The position numbers and the translations under genes were made by a program. This document shows, piece after piece, positions 7,784-16,254 of a DNA stretch of 64,000 bases; positions within the stretch are counted from its first letter, which is position 1; each line of letters opens with the position of its first letter. The DNA is taken from the NCBI GenBank assembly GCA_009740415.1, contig WOYE01000009.1, positions 620,001 to 684,000 of the forward strand, in the 5' to 3' direction. Origin of the DNA: Planococcaceae bacterium Storch 2/2-2. GTDB lineage: Bacteria; Bacillota; Bacilli; Bacillales_A; Planococcaceae. The notes below the pieces were generated by a model. It was not told the origin of the DNA and did not search any database. It was given only the letters and a program-made list of their open reading frames with translations.

Positions 7784-8665
7784 ATGAAAAAACGAGCAGT
7801 AACGCTTCTCGCTTCACTTGTTCTCGTAACAGGGATTGGCCAGTCCGCTCATGCGGCTAACGGGTACCAAGATGTGCCGGAAGGGTACCGCTTTGCGCCA
7901 TCGATCGATTACGTCGTCCGTGCCGGTCTTGCGGATGATGGGAAAGCGTTTCGTCCGACGGTCGCTGCGACACGAGCGGAAGTCGCTGAGTTTCTCGTCC
8001 GAACGGTGGCGCCGAAACAAGCACCTCGTCCGACGACATTCCGCGACGTCCCTGCGACGCATCCACAAGCTGGAGCGATTCAATACGCAACGGAGCGCGG
8101 TCTCGTCTCCGGATATACCGATGGCAATTTCCGCCCGAACGAACCGGTGACGAGGGGAGAACTGGCGATTTTGTTTTACAAACGGTTCCCGTTTTTGAAA
8201 GATGAATTTTTACTACGCGAACAGAAATACGTCCGGTTCAAAGACGTATCACCTGCGATGAAAGCGCACGATGCGATCCAGCAAATGGCGCGCTACCGTG
8301 TAACGAGCGGGTATTACGGCGGAACGTACCGTCCGAACGAACCGATCGAACGCGGTCAACTCGCAGCGTTTCTCGAGCGAGCGATGGCGATGGAAGCGCG
8401 GTACGACGTCATGCGTGATCTCATCCGCCGGGGCGGCTTCAAACATTCGTACGGCTCGAACTATTATCTCGTAAACGCAAACGCGCACCTCGAAGGAAAA
8501 AGCCGCAACACATCGGGCGACATGCTGTACGTCCTCGAATATTTAGACGCATCGACGAACACGTACCGCTTGATCGGCGAATACGCCTACGACACACTCA
8601 CGAAACGTTTCTACAACAACAAAACGTGGGAAACGTCAGGCAAAAAAGTGTATTACGCATTTTAG
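7784..8665 (+). CDS. S-layer-homology domain protein (paralogue 3 of 4)
   Basis: A protein of 293 residues from the ATG at 7784, chosen over the in-frame ATG at 7739 because the signal peptide (Met-Lys-Lys-Arg, hydrophobic core, A-H-A-A) begins there and AGAAGGG precedes it. It carries three SLH repeats (YQDVP, FRDVP and FKDVS openings) and the family C-terminal domain, here ending GEYAYDTLTKRFYN. This is the last paralogue before an AT-rich insert; the fourth copy lies beyond it at 11134. No terminator is obvious after the stop. Instead the dispersed 54-bp element begins 40 bases downstream. Confidence 0.88.
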   Translation: MKKRAVTLLASLVLVTGIGQSAHAANGYQDVPEGYRFAPSIDYVVRAGLADDGKAFRPTVAATRAEVAEFLVRTVAPKQAPRPTTFRDVPATHPQAGAIQYATERGLVSGYTDGNFRPNEPVTRGELAILFYKRFPFLKDEFLLREQKYVRFKDVSPAMKAHDAIQQMARYRVTSGYYGGTYRPNEPIERGQLAAFLERAMAMEARYDVMRDLIRRGGFKHSYGSNYYLVNANAHLEGKSRNTSGDMLYVLEYLDASTNTYRLIGEYAYDTLTKRFYNNKTWETSGKKVYYAF

Positions 8666-8691
8666 AGAATGCCCTCGACGCCACTCGACCG

Positions 8692-8768
8692 TCGTGCGAA
8701 CGTGAAGTGCTCATGAAAACCCCGGGACCTTCGCGCGAATTTCGACGTCAATTATGAAGCTTTGGTGA
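8692..8768 (+). repeat. Dispersed conserved element, copy A
   Basis: This is one of three copies (others at 14541 and 21745) of an ungapped 54-bp element running from AGTGCTCATGAAAA (from 8706) to TTATGAAG (ending 8759). AGTGC and TTATGAAG are spaced identically, 46 bases start to start, in all copies. Copies A and C also share a further upstream part TCGTGCGAAC, whose GTGCGAA can pair with TTCGCGC/TTCGCAC inside the element. Copies A and B share AATTTCGACGTC. It sits just after a stop codon and at the left edge of AT-rich DNA. No known family is recognised. Confidence 0.7.
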
Positions 8769-8954
8769 AAAAGATGATACGTGACGAAATCATTCAAGAA
8801 AAAACTTTAATTTTAAAAAGGTAGTTGCTGTAGGTCTTCGATTTTTGTATAGATTAATAAAGGAGCAACTCATCATAATTGATGAATAAGAAGGTGATTA
8901 GATGTATCAGGTAGAATAACAAAAAGTCACCAGGTGAAATCATGATGTGTTTTA

Positions 8955-8963
8955 TGGTATAAT
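8955..8963 (+). promoter_or_regulatory. Extended -10 promoter of the PUA-like/membrane gene
   Basis: TGGTATAAT is a consensus extended -10, 21 bases before the ATG at 8985. The ribosome binding site AAGGAG lies between them. Confidence 0.6.
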
Positions 8964-8984
8964 TAGTAAAAAGGAGAAGGAAAT

Positions 8985-10004
8985 ATGAGTGATATTTTTG
9001 AAGAAACTATCCCATTTATATCTAGTAAAAAAAACTATTGGCTATTCAGAACTAATTCAGGTAAGTATTACGAAGAGTTTAGACGGAAAGGAATTATAGC
9101 AATTAACTGGAACGAAATTACGTTAGAAGATATTAATGGATTAACAGAAGAAGAAATTAAATTAAAACTTAAAAAAAATTATCCAAATCAATCGAAGCAT
9201 GGAAGAACTTATTCTCAACTTCGAATTTTTAGTAAAATAATGAAAGAAGGAGATACAGTAGTAATAACTGGGCCTTCATCTTATAAATTTACTATAGGTG
9301 AAATCGAAGCAGATGATGTTTATGAAGAAAAAGTTGACATACCAGCTGATGATAAAAAAACTTGTCCTTATTACAAGCGACGTAAAATTAAATGGCTAAA
9401 AGAAGTGGGGAAATTTGAAGTCGATATGCCGATGTTTAAATTGTTGCAACACGCTCAACATACGATTACAGATGCGATGGATTACGCCGATGTAATAGAA
9501 AGCATGGTTCATGACTTTTTTATTCGTGAAGAGGGCTACAAAGGAGAAACAGCTTATGCTCAATTATCATTTTTTGTAGATAAGGAAAGAGACGTCCCCT
9601 TTTATGACTTCTTTGAACTAGGTCATAGTATCATTGAAATGTCAAAAGACTTCAATAAATATACAAAAAAAGAATATATTGACTTAGAAATGATACAAAC
9701 TGAGATAAATATTAATTCGCCAGGTAAATTTAAAATGAAGGGTCCAATTAAGAGTATACTAGCAATCGGACTTTTATTTATTCTATTGGCCGGCGGAAAA
9801 TTTTCGGTGCAACTGCCTTCAAGTCAAGAGGGTGGAGGTGTTGAAATTGAAACACCAGGAATTTTGCAACCAATTTTAGAATATACAAAATCAAGGAAAG
9901 ATGACAACGTGATAGACTTAGAACAAGTTGAGAATTTAGAGATTGAAGCTCCAAAAGAACTAGAAGAAGCAATGAGAAAAATAGGGGTGGGATATAAAGA
10001 ATAA
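8985..10004 (+). CDS. Unknown protein: PUA/EVE-like N-terminal domain plus a transmembrane segment
   Basis: A protein of 339 residues in clearly AT-rich DNA. The N-terminal half has features of PUA-like (EVE-type) folds often used to sense modified DNA or RNA: YWLFRTNSGKYYEEF, GIIAINW, then GDTVVITGPSSYKFTIGEI at about residues 92-110. The middle (about 150-230) is helical with no nuclease motif I can identify. A hydrophobic span at about 253-272 is a likely membrane anchor, followed by a short acidic tail. The start is clear (AAGGAG, ATG). A small membrane protein gene follows four bases after the stop. The context (insert, IS remnant) suggests horizontal transfer and possibly defence, which is unproven. 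Confidence 0.6.
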   Translation: MSDIFEETIPFISSKKNYWLFRTNSGKYYEEFRRKGIIAINWNEITLEDINGLTEEEIKLKLKKNYPNQSKHGRTYSQLRIFSKIMKEGDTVVITGPSSYKFTIGEIEADDVYEEKVDIPADDKKTCPYYKRRKIKWLKEVGKFEVDMPMFKLLQHAQHTITDAMDYADVIESMVHDFFIREEGYKGETAYAQLSFFVDKERDVPFYDFFELGHSIIEMSKDFNKYTKKEYIDLEMIQTEININSPGKFKMKGPIKSILAIGLLFILLAGGKFSVQLPSSQEGGGVEIETPGILQPILEYTKSRKDDNVIDLEQVENLEIEAPKELEEAMRKIGVGYKE

Positions 10005-10008
10005 AGCT

Positions 10009-10212
10009 GTGATACATATAGTATTAGATATAATATCTCTTATAGGCAGTTACTTTGTTGTTTTTAGTCTATTTTATCTATTCTTGTTTTATACCATAGG
10101 AAGACTAAAATTTATGTTAATAGAGATCACTGAGAAATTTTATTTAGGAGATATATTGTTGCCTACTATTGCGATAGTTATCGTTATTTTTTTTATAGAT
10201 ATTCCAATCTAA
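10009..10212 (+). CDS. Small two-helix membrane protein
   Basis: A 67-residue protein with two hydrophobic spans (about residues 3-30 and 46-66) and little else. It starts with GTG four bases after the upstream stop codon, with no strong ribosome binding site of its own, so translation is probably coupled to the PUA-like gene. The two may work as a unit. The family is not recognised. The next 190 bases are AT-rich and hold no gene I can support. Confidence 0.5.
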   Translation: MIHIVLDIISLIGSYFVVFSLFYLFLFYTIGRLKFMLIEITEKFYLGDILLPTIAIVIVIFFIDIPI

Positions 10213-10460
10213 ATTAAGAGAATTGGTGTAGTTAGAGAAAGAGTAAAAATTATTAAGGAACGCAATAGTTCTTAATTATTAAGAGCATTGATAACAAAAA
10301 ATTTATAAGAATTTATAATTAAGAATTTATAATATAAGAGGTATAGATTTATCTCGTCAGGAGTTCCTTATGAAGATTATTATGTTTCATTCGAGTAGAA
10401 ATCATTGATCTATCTAACTATAAAAATTTGTACAAATGGTATCGTAGGAGAGTTGATTGG

Positions 10461-10980
10461 AACCGTAGCTACTTTATCAAAAAGAAGAAGCTACGGAACT
10501 GACCCCTCGAAATGGGACAGTATAAAAAAGCATCATGCAACCAGTTTTCGGTACTCTACTGGAGACTGGTTGTTTAGTTTAAGTTGAATTCGGGTATTGT
10601 TAAAGTAGTAGATATATACTTGAACAGTTTTGACAACGATTGCTGTCGTTGTTTGCCTTGACTCTTCAAGATAGAACGTTTCAGACTTCAGGCAGGAATG
10701 AAACGATTCGATGGTGGCATTATCAGAGGGCGTTCCCTTATGGGACATGCTCATGGTAATGCCCTTTTTCTGTACAGCTTTCTGATAGCTATAGGAAGTG
10801 TATACAGAGCCTTGATCGCTGTGTAAGATGCATCCAGGAGCGACATTCTTCACTTGTTCTAGAGTATCTAAGATAAGCGATACATCTTGTTTATCGCCTA
10901 TGCTATAGGCAATAATTTCACCGTTATATAAATCTTGAATACTAGAAAGATACATCTAAACAGAAGAGACCCAGTAAATG
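10461..10980 (-). mobile_element. Remnant of an IS3-family (IS150-like) insertion sequence
   Basis: The right end is plausibly the inverted-repeat-like TGACCCCTCGAAATGGGACA starting at 10500, next to an 8-bp hairpin CCGTAGCT / AGCTACGG (10463-10497). The interior contains only the C-terminal part of an IS3-type OrfB transposase (10533-10955). No matching left terminal repeat or OrfA is seen to the right of 10955, so the element has lost at least half its length. Confidence 0.7.
10533..10955 (-). pseudogene. Truncated IS3-type transposase (OrfB C-terminal part)
   Basis: The 140 residues match the second half of an rve-type integrase core: YLSSIQDLYNGEIIAYSIG, the catalytic Asp in LHSDQGSVYTS, and the catalytic Glu in NATIESFHSCLKSE, ending with the usual FNNTRIQ...SPVEYR tail. 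The first catalytic Asp and the N-terminal HTH/OrfA part are missing, and an in-frame TAG lies immediately before the first Met. It cannot be an active transposase. Confidence 0.85.
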
Positions 10981-11133
10981 CAAGCCTCCGCGAGTTGATG
11001 GGGAGGTATTTTATTTATGATGGTATGTGCTGTATTGAAAATCAGCCGTACGTAGCATTACTTTTTGTTTGTGCGTGACGGGAAACGGGTACGGGCGTAC
11101 AATGAATAAAACGAGAGAAAGAGGCGGAATGTT

Positions 11134-12006
11134 ATGAAGCGATGGTTGGGGCGAATGGTTATGATCGGAACGATAGTAGGGGTTGGGATGAGTGGGCATG
11201 TGGTAGAAGCAGCGTATCGTGATGTTCCCGCGACGTATCGATTTGCGTCGTCGATCGACGTGTTGCGTGCAGCGGATATGGTAGACGATGGACTTTATTT
11301 TCGTCCGACGCAGCGGGCGACTCGAGCGGAAACGGCTGAATTGCTCGTGCGGCTTGCTGAGAAAAAGCCAGCGCCTCGACCGACTCGGTTTAAAGACGTC
11401 CCTCGTACTCACCCGAGCTCAGGTTACATTGAGGCCGCCGTTGAAAACGGTTTTATTTCTGGCTTCCCCGATGGTACATTTCGGCCCGATGCCCCTGTGA
11501 CGCGCGGACAATTTGCGCTCATGCTCATGCGGACGTATCCGTATACTCATTCGCCATTTTTCGAGCGAGCGCCTCGTCAACCATTTAAAGACGTGACACG
11601 CGGGATGCGAGCGCACGATCTCATTACACAAATGACGGCGCATCGGATCGCAGGTGGTTTCCCTGATGGCACATTCCGTCCTGATGCACCGATTGAACGC
11701 GGACAGCTCGCTTACTTTGTCGAGCGCGCGATGGAGCGGTCTTACGAAAATATGATTGCGTTGACGTTTATCCAGCGAGGCGGCTTCGCCGATCGTTACG
11801 GAGAGTATTTATTGCTCGAGGCGGTTGAAACGATGCCGACAGGTGACGTACGCTTTACCTTATCTTACAAAAACGTGCATACGAGCACTGGAAAAACGAC
11901 ACTCGGCCGTTACGGCTACGATGACACGACGGATCATTATTACGACGTGACCCTCGCTCAACAAACGGGTCAAAAAACCGTTTATCGTTTCGAAACCTTC
12001 CAATGA
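11134..12006 (+). CDS. S-layer-homology domain protein (paralogue 4 of 4)
   Basis: A protein of 290 residues: signal peptide (to about residue 24, ending V-E-A-A), three SLH repeats (YRDVP, FKDVP and FKDVT openings; cores FRPDAPVTRGQ and FRPDAPIERGQ), and the family C-terminal domain ending GRYGYDDTTDHYYDV. It is closest in plan to paralogue 3, from which it is separated by the AT-rich insert at 8.7-11.0 kb. The simplest view is that the insert landed inside a tandem array. The ATG at 11134 follows AGAGGCGG, and a TACAAT -10-like box lies near 11098. It converges on a minus-strand lipoprotein gene across a shared terminator. Confidence 0.88.
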   Translation: MKRWLGRMVMIGTIVGVGMSGHVVEAAYRDVPATYRFASSIDVLRAADMVDDGLYFRPTQRATRAETAELLVRLAEKKPAPRPTRFKDVPRTHPSSGYIEAAVENGFISGFPDGTFRPDAPVTRGQFALMLMRTYPYTHSPFFERAPRQPFKDVTRGMRAHDLITQMTAHRIAGGFPDGTFRPDAPIERGQLAYFVERAMERSYENMIALTFIQRGGFADRYGEYLLLEAVETMPTGDVRFTLSYKNVHTSTGKTTLGRYGYDDTTDHYYDVTLAQQTGQKTVYRFETFQ

Positions 12007-12048
12007 AAAAAGCGCCGATCGTTCACCGTTTGGACGACAGGCGCTCTT
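12005..12048. terminator. Bidirectional terminator between convergent genes
   Basis: AGCGCC / GGCGCT arms with T-rich flanks on both strands serve SLH paralogue 4 (plus) and the lipoprotein gene at 12055 (minus). Confidence 0.75.
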
Positions 12049-12054
12049 TATTTA

Positions 12055-12762
12055 TTATTGTGTGAAGTGGTCGATCGACATGTTGCGCAAAATGTAGGCG
12101 ATCGCATCAGGGTCTCCTTCTGGTACGTCTCGTGTCGTCACGGTATCGAGTACACGTTGAGTCGCTAAACGTATTTTTTCGTCACTGTCTTGATGCCAGT
12201 GTGACGGTACATCGTACACGTTGATGGTGCCGTCACCGTTGCTATGGTACGTCATCATACCGTCTGCTGTGATCTCGCCGACCAAAATGACGACGTCTTC
12301 GGGAAAGACAATCGTCTCATCTTCGGTTGATTCATTGATTGGGGTACCCGCCTCTTTAAAGAGGACGGTTAAGTGAGGGGGTGTTTGACTTTTCGTATGA
12401 TCGTACCAGAGACGAGCGTACTCAATTTCTTCCGGCGCATCGTTTGGAAATAGGACCGCGTCGTTCGCGGCACGCTTTTCTTGAATCGTCAGCTCACTCG
12501 TTTCTTCTTGCTCGACCGCCTCATCTTTTGGTGTCTCTACTTGCGCCTGTCCCTCTACCTGTTCTTCTTCGACTTCGCTACCTTCACCTTCAGTCGATTT
12601 TTCGGTCTTCGTATCTTTCGCAGCATCTTCTGTCTCTTCCACTGCCTCTTCTTCAGCAGGTGCACTCGCGCTTAAATCGGTCGCTTCATGACCGTTCGTC
12701 CCACCGCATCCCGCCAAAGCGAGCATCGCCACAACAGATGCCGCCATTCCTACATGTTTCAT
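12055..12762 (-). CDS. Lipoprotein with a long acidic linker
   Basis: A 235-residue protein. The signal peptide runs Met-Lys-His-Val...ALAGCGG, with the lipobox Cys at about residue 19. A very Glu/Thr-rich, low-complexity segment (about residues 30-90) acts as a spacer, followed by a compact C-terminal domain of about 140 residues (from about 95 on) that I do not recognise. The start at 12762 is chosen because GGAGG lies eight bases upstream; the in-frame starts further up would add residues before the signal peptide. Upstream on the minus strand is TCCTTTATGATGAA, a motif also seen before the secreted-protein gene at 23008. Confidence 0.75.
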   Translation of the reverse strand: MKHVGMAASVVAMLALAGCGGTNGHEATDLSASAPAEEEAVEETEDAAKDTKTEKSTEGEGSEVEEEQVEGQAQVETPKDEAVEQEETSELTIQEKRAANDAVLFPNDAPEEIEYARLWYDHTKSQTPPHLTVLFKEAGTPINESTEDETIVFPEDVVILVGEITADGMMTYHSNGDGTINVYDVPSHWHQDSDEKIRLATQRVLDTVTTRDVPEGDPDAIAYILRNMSIDHFTQ

Positions 12763-12993
12763 TCCCATTTCCTCCACTCCTTTTGTTTGATCGACCTCGT
12801 ATTTGTTTGTGTTTTCCACTTTTTGGTATCTGATTCATCATAAAGGAAAATGGGGCGATTGGGAAGTGAGTCGGTAAGATGCAACTCGAATTTAAATGGA
12901 CTATTTTTTCCAAGTAAGACTCATAACTGAGCGATTAAATGACAGAAATTGCACGAGGAAGTAGCTTGTATTTGTTAGTAGTTGATCATTGAA

Positions 12994-13030
12994 AGGCACT
13001 CGAGCTATTGTATGCTCGAGTGCCTTTTTT
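12994..13030. terminator. Terminator after the Excalibur protein gene, probably bidirectional
   Basis: A 12-bp stem AGGCACTCGAGC / GCTCGAGTGCCT has T6 on the plus side and a short T-run on the minus side. Confidence 0.7.
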
Positions 13031-13069
13031 CATTGATTATCTAAGAATATCTTAATTGATTTTACCTCA

Positions 13070-13882
13070 TCATTCGCAAGCGATTCCGTCGCCATCACGA
13101 TCGAGGTGGCTCGCATATCCTGGTTGACCTCGATAAATCGGCGCTTTTCCAGCCGCTCGGACTTCGGAACAGTTTTTATAATAGACGTTGTCTTGTTGTT
13201 GAGGTGGGACAGGTGTATTCGTAGATCCGCTTGAACCTCCGGAAGAACTCGTTGTTGCTGAGTTACTTGCTGCAGTCGCTTGTTGAGTGAGCGTAGCATT
13301 CTCATCTTTTAGCGTAGCATTCTCGTCTTTTAATGAGGTCACCTGCTCTTGAAATTCATTTTTTTCTATTTCCAATTTCTCGTATTTTTCATTTGATGCT
13401 GCTAATGTTTTTTCTAATTCTTCTACTTTACTTTCTAATTCGACTAGTTTATTTTCTAGTTGATCTTTGGATTCAATAAGCTTGTTTTTCTCTTCTTCCA
13501 ATTGTTGATGCGCTTTTTCTTCAGCGAGTTGAACTTGTTCCTCGAGTTCCTGTTCAAACTCAGCTTCCAGTTTAGCGCGCGGATCTTCCGTTAATAAGTC
13601 ACCGATGAGAGCGAGAGCTAAAATGATGCCGAAGTAAGAAAAGATTTTTTTACGCTGTGGCTTTTTCTTTTTCATCGTAACTAACGCATAGGCACTGTAA
13701 AAAATGAGTATTAAAAAAGTAAATCCGCCGATCGTTTGAAACGCCCCGTTCGAATTTTTAATCAATAAGAGAAGAAAGATGACGAAGAAAAATGCGGGAA
13801 CGACCCATTTTTCATAGCTTTTCTCCTCCCGAGGTGGTTGAGAAGGTGGCGGCGGTGGTGGTTGATTCGTAAATGTGTTCAT
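13070..13882 (-). CDS. Membrane-anchored coiled-coil protein with a C-terminal Excalibur domain
   Basis: A protein of 270 residues: a Pro-rich N-terminus (six Pro in a row), membrane segments at about 28-47, 50-68 and 80-96, a long coiled coil (about 100-200) with tandem LKDENAT repeats, a Ser/Thr/Gly linker, then an Excalibur (calcium-binding) domain over the last 37 or so residues, from YYKNCSEVRAAGKAP to DRDGDGIACE. The two Cys of the Excalibur fold and the DxDxDGxxCE loop are present. Such domains are found on surface proteins and nuclease-associated exoproteins of Gram-positives. The ATG at 13882 follows AGGAGG. Function is unknown. Confidence 0.85.
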   Translation of the reverse strand: MNTFTNQPPPPPPSQPPREEKSYEKWVVPAFFFVIFLLLLIKNSNGAFQTIGGFTFLILIFYSAYALVTMKKKKPQRKKIFSYFGIILALALIGDLLTEDPRAKLEAEFEQELEEQVQLAEEKAHQQLEEEKNKLIESKDQLENKLVELESKVEELEKTLAASNEKYEKLEIEKNEFQEQVTSLKDENATLKDENATLTQQATAASNSATTSSSGGSSGSTNTPVPPQQQDNVYYKNCSEVRAAGKAPIYRGQPGYASHLDRDGDGIACE

Positions 13883-14125
13883 TGAACGTCCTCCTTATGA
13901 TTCATTACTGTTTCAGTTTCACGCGTTAAAGGAAACCGAAAAAATGTTTTTAAAAATGAATGAGCGTTCGAAGCTCATTTTTAGCGCATCACTACTTACT
14001 ATATCATTTATTTTTGAAGATGAAAGGTTGCGACGCATGAGGTAAAGGGAATAAGCAAAAAACTATAGGAAGATCCAGTTATGTTGTAAACTTGAGAGAA
14101 TAAATGAAGGAAGAAGGCGTTTTTT

Positions 14126-14527
14126 ATGACAAACGAATGGATCACAACAAAAGAAAAGAAATTTGCTATTCAAGGGAAGCCACTTAAGGAAACGACGGAC
14201 GAGCCGTCGATCATGTTGGAGTACATGTCACAAGTGGCAGTCGTTGAACAGACAGACGAAGGCGTTTCGCTCAGCTTATTGTTGCAATCGCAAGACATCA
14301 TTACAGGGCTCCAAGTGCAGCGGGCCGATGGAACGTGGGTGGAGGCGGTCGAACGCCACATCGATGACGAAATGAATCGCCGCTTCGAACGATTCGAGTT
14401 GGATCGTTTACCGGTCGTGTTACCTGTACGCGTGCAATACGAAGTGAGCCACGAAGGCGGTACATTCAAGGGTGACGAACCACTCCGCGTCGTATTCGAT
14501 CCAGAGACGATTGAAGCAGTCGAATGA
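14126..14527 (+). CDS. Small NEAT-like protein without a signal peptide
   Basis: A 133-residue protein. The central 95 residues look like a NEAT (haem-binding) beta-sandwich: YMSQVAVVEQTDEGVSLSLL, a SQDIITGLQV strand, and a closing VQYEVSHEGGTF...RVVFDPE. In haem-binding NEAT domains a Tyr in the last part (YxxxY) ligates iron; here only one Tyr remains there (VQYEVSH). There is no signal peptide, wall anchor or lipobox, so an intracellular location is predicted, which is unusual for NEAT. The assignment is by pattern only and could be wrong. GAAGAAGG-type ribosome binding site. Confidence 0.5.
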   Translation: MTNEWITTKEKKFAIQGKPLKETTDEPSIMLEYMSQVAVVEQTDEGVSLSLLLQSQDIITGLQVQRADGTWVEAVERHIDDEMNRRFERFELDRLPVVLPVRVQYEVSHEGGTFKGDEPLRVVFDPETIEAVE

Positions 14528-14540
14528 TCTCGATCAAACC

Positions 14541-14604
14541 CGCAGTGCTTATGAAAAATCTAGGCTCTCCACTTAAATTTCGACGTCCTTTATGAAGTTT
14601 TCGC
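14541..14604 (+). repeat. Dispersed conserved element, copy B
   Basis: This copy starts 14 bases after the stop of the NEAT-like gene. It keeps AGTGCTTATGAAAA, AAATTTCGACGTCC and TTTATGAAG at exactly the same spacing as copies A and C, but lacks the TCGTGCGAAC extension and the CCCCGGGACC centre. It lies at the left edge of the AT-rich stretch 14.6-16.1 kb. Confidence 0.65.
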
Positions 14605-14645
14605 AGAGTATCATAGATAAAAGAAGAAAATATATGGATAAAAAA

Positions 14646-14692
14646 GAAGCTTATGAATGCTGATGTATCGGCATGCATAAGCTCTTATTTCT
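14646..14692 (+). terminator. Probable terminator of the NEAT-like gene
   Basis: AAGCTTATGaATGC pairs with GCATgCATAAGCT and is followed by CTTATTTCTTC. It follows element copy B, so transcripts of the upstream gene probably include the element. Confidence 0.6.
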
Positions 14693-14907
14693 TCTCAAGG
14701 ATGCAACAAGTTATAAATGGTGCGTCAATCACAAGGTCAAAAGAATATTATATCAATAGGTGTATAACATGTTAAAAGAATAGAATGGCGAAAGTGATTT
14801 TTTGGTAATATACAGCTATCATTAGCGATTAACGAATTAGAACACAAATGTATTTTATTAAGCGAGAGTTATAATCAGACAATTGAATGTGACGGGCGCT
14901 TATGAGT

Positions 14908-15123
14908 TTAATGAATTTTAGACCACATACCAGATGTTAAGTAACTTTTGAACTTTTTGTCTATTTCTGAATCAGAAAGAGAAGTAAGTTCATTAAAGGT
15001 ATTAATAGATAATCCTCCATAAGTATATTTCCGACCATTATGTTCAATGAAAGATAATTCACTCTCCTTTTTATCATAAGTGACAAAAGCGATTTTAGAA
15101 CCGTTAAATTTATGCATTAACAA
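14908..15123 (-). CDS. Small protein, possibly KTSC-like
   Basis: A 71-residue AT-rich gene. The pattern KIAFVTYDKKESELSFIEHN followed by GRKYTYGG and a helix with ...LTSLSDSEIDKKFKSYL resembles the short KTSC domain (found fused to lysyl-tRNA synthetases and alone in phages and plasmids), although the match is loose. I prefer the TTG at 15123, eight bases after AGGAGG; the ATG at 15117 is an alternative, while the GTG at 15132 lies inside the ribosome binding site. It is flanked by DNA with no other gene on this strand. Confidence 0.5.
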   Translation of the reverse strand: MLMHKFNGSKIAFVTYDKKESELSFIEHNGRKYTYGGLSINTFNELTSLSDSEIDKKFKSYLTSGMWSKIH

Positions 15124-15439
15124 TAATCTCACCTCCTAACTTTACAAATCTTACATTAGCTATCTTTAAATGTAAAAAGAAAACGTTTCATAAGATAATA
15201 ATACAAGATTAAGAATAATTGTGTAGTGAAAAATAAAAGTACATAGTAATAATACTTATTTTCTAGTGTAAAAAATCAAAAATAAAAAAGCTGTAATCAT
15301 TGAACTGACGGTATTTGTGAGAGTGTGATGGGTGATACACAATGTAGAAAATCAAACCTTTATAAGCTATGATGTTTCAAAAGAAGGAGGGAGATAATAA
15401 CTGATCTACAGTGTGTGAAAGAATATATAGTAGCAGGGG
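15124..15439. other. AT-rich intergenic stretch
   Basis: This stretch separates two divergent AT-rich genes. Apart from the AGGAGGTGAG ribosome binding site of the minus-strand gene, I see only AT-rich sequence with several weak -10-like hexamers. No repeat, RNA gene or ORF can be supported. Confidence 0.5.
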
Positions 15440-16018
15440 GTGAAAGTAATTAAAAAATGGGGCAGTATAAAGTTGATACTTTTAATTTCTTTTATTCTTT
15501 TTGGAGTGCCTTTCATTATAAACTACTTAGGAAATTATATAACTTTTAAAACAAGAGCAAACTTCGGCGATTGGTTGAGTTTTTGGGGGAGCTATCTAGG
15601 CGGAATAATAACTCTCGTTGGTGTATGGTTGGCTTTTTATTTAAATCGAAAACAAGAGATTGAAAACAAAATGTTAGAAAGAAATGAAGCATCAACATTT
15701 GCTAAATTATGGTGTATTTCAGTAATGAAAAGAGATTGCGAAACTCTTACCGAAGAAGATGTTGTAAAGATGATGGTTAATTATGATAAATTCTTTCAAG
15801 ATATTAAGACTGTGAGTAAAGAGTTTCATGAATTGACTCTTAGCATTGGTATTATAATGACAGAATTACATGCATCGATACAATCTAATGATAATGATGG
15901 AATAAAAGAAGATACATTAGCATTACAAGAAAAAGTAAAGGAGTTACATTTTTTAATCACAAAAACGGAAGGTAGTACAACATATAGTGAAATGGCTAAA
16001 AGTAATAATCAAAAATAA
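15440..16018 (+). CDS. Membrane protein of unknown function with two N-terminal helices
   Basis: A 192-residue AT-rich gene. There are hydrophobic helices at about residues 10-30 and 45-68; the second contains FGDWLSFWGSYLGGIITLVGVW cut here to its core SFWGSYLGGIITLVGVW, a motif typical of accessory membrane proteins of unknown role. The remaining 120 residues are helical and cytoplasmic. The annotated start is the GTG at 15440, but it overlaps the GGGGG ribosome-binding-like stretch, so the true start may be a non-ATG codon a few residues later. It is probably acquired with its AT-rich surroundings. Confidence 0.6.
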   Translation: MKVIKKWGSIKLILLISFILFGVPFIINYLGNYITFKTRANFGDWLSFWGSYLGGIITLVGVWLAFYLNRKQEIENKMLERNEASTFAKLWCISVMKRDCETLTEEDVVKMMVNYDKFFQDIKTVSKEFHELTLSIGIIMTELHASIQSNDNDGIKEDTLALQEKVKELHFLITKTEGSTTYSEMAKSNNQK

Positions 16019-16254
16019 AAAAGCACTTAGGAACTGATTGTCACAATGAAAAATTACTACCAAAGTGTATTACAGGATGTATACTCGAATTTATTTTGTA
16101 GATGCTTTTTAACTTTTTCTCACCCTATGAGATCAGTTCTCGCCCTCTACACTTACTTTTTATATGTGATTGATCGATTGACTCATTTTACATATTTAGT
16201 AAATCTACTGCACTAGAGCTTGGTAAATCATTGAGAGGTAGAAGGAGAGAGTAA

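Noticed and set aside
10533-10955. Active IS3 transposase
   Set aside because: Only the C-terminal part is present, with an in-frame stop before it and no second terminal repeat.
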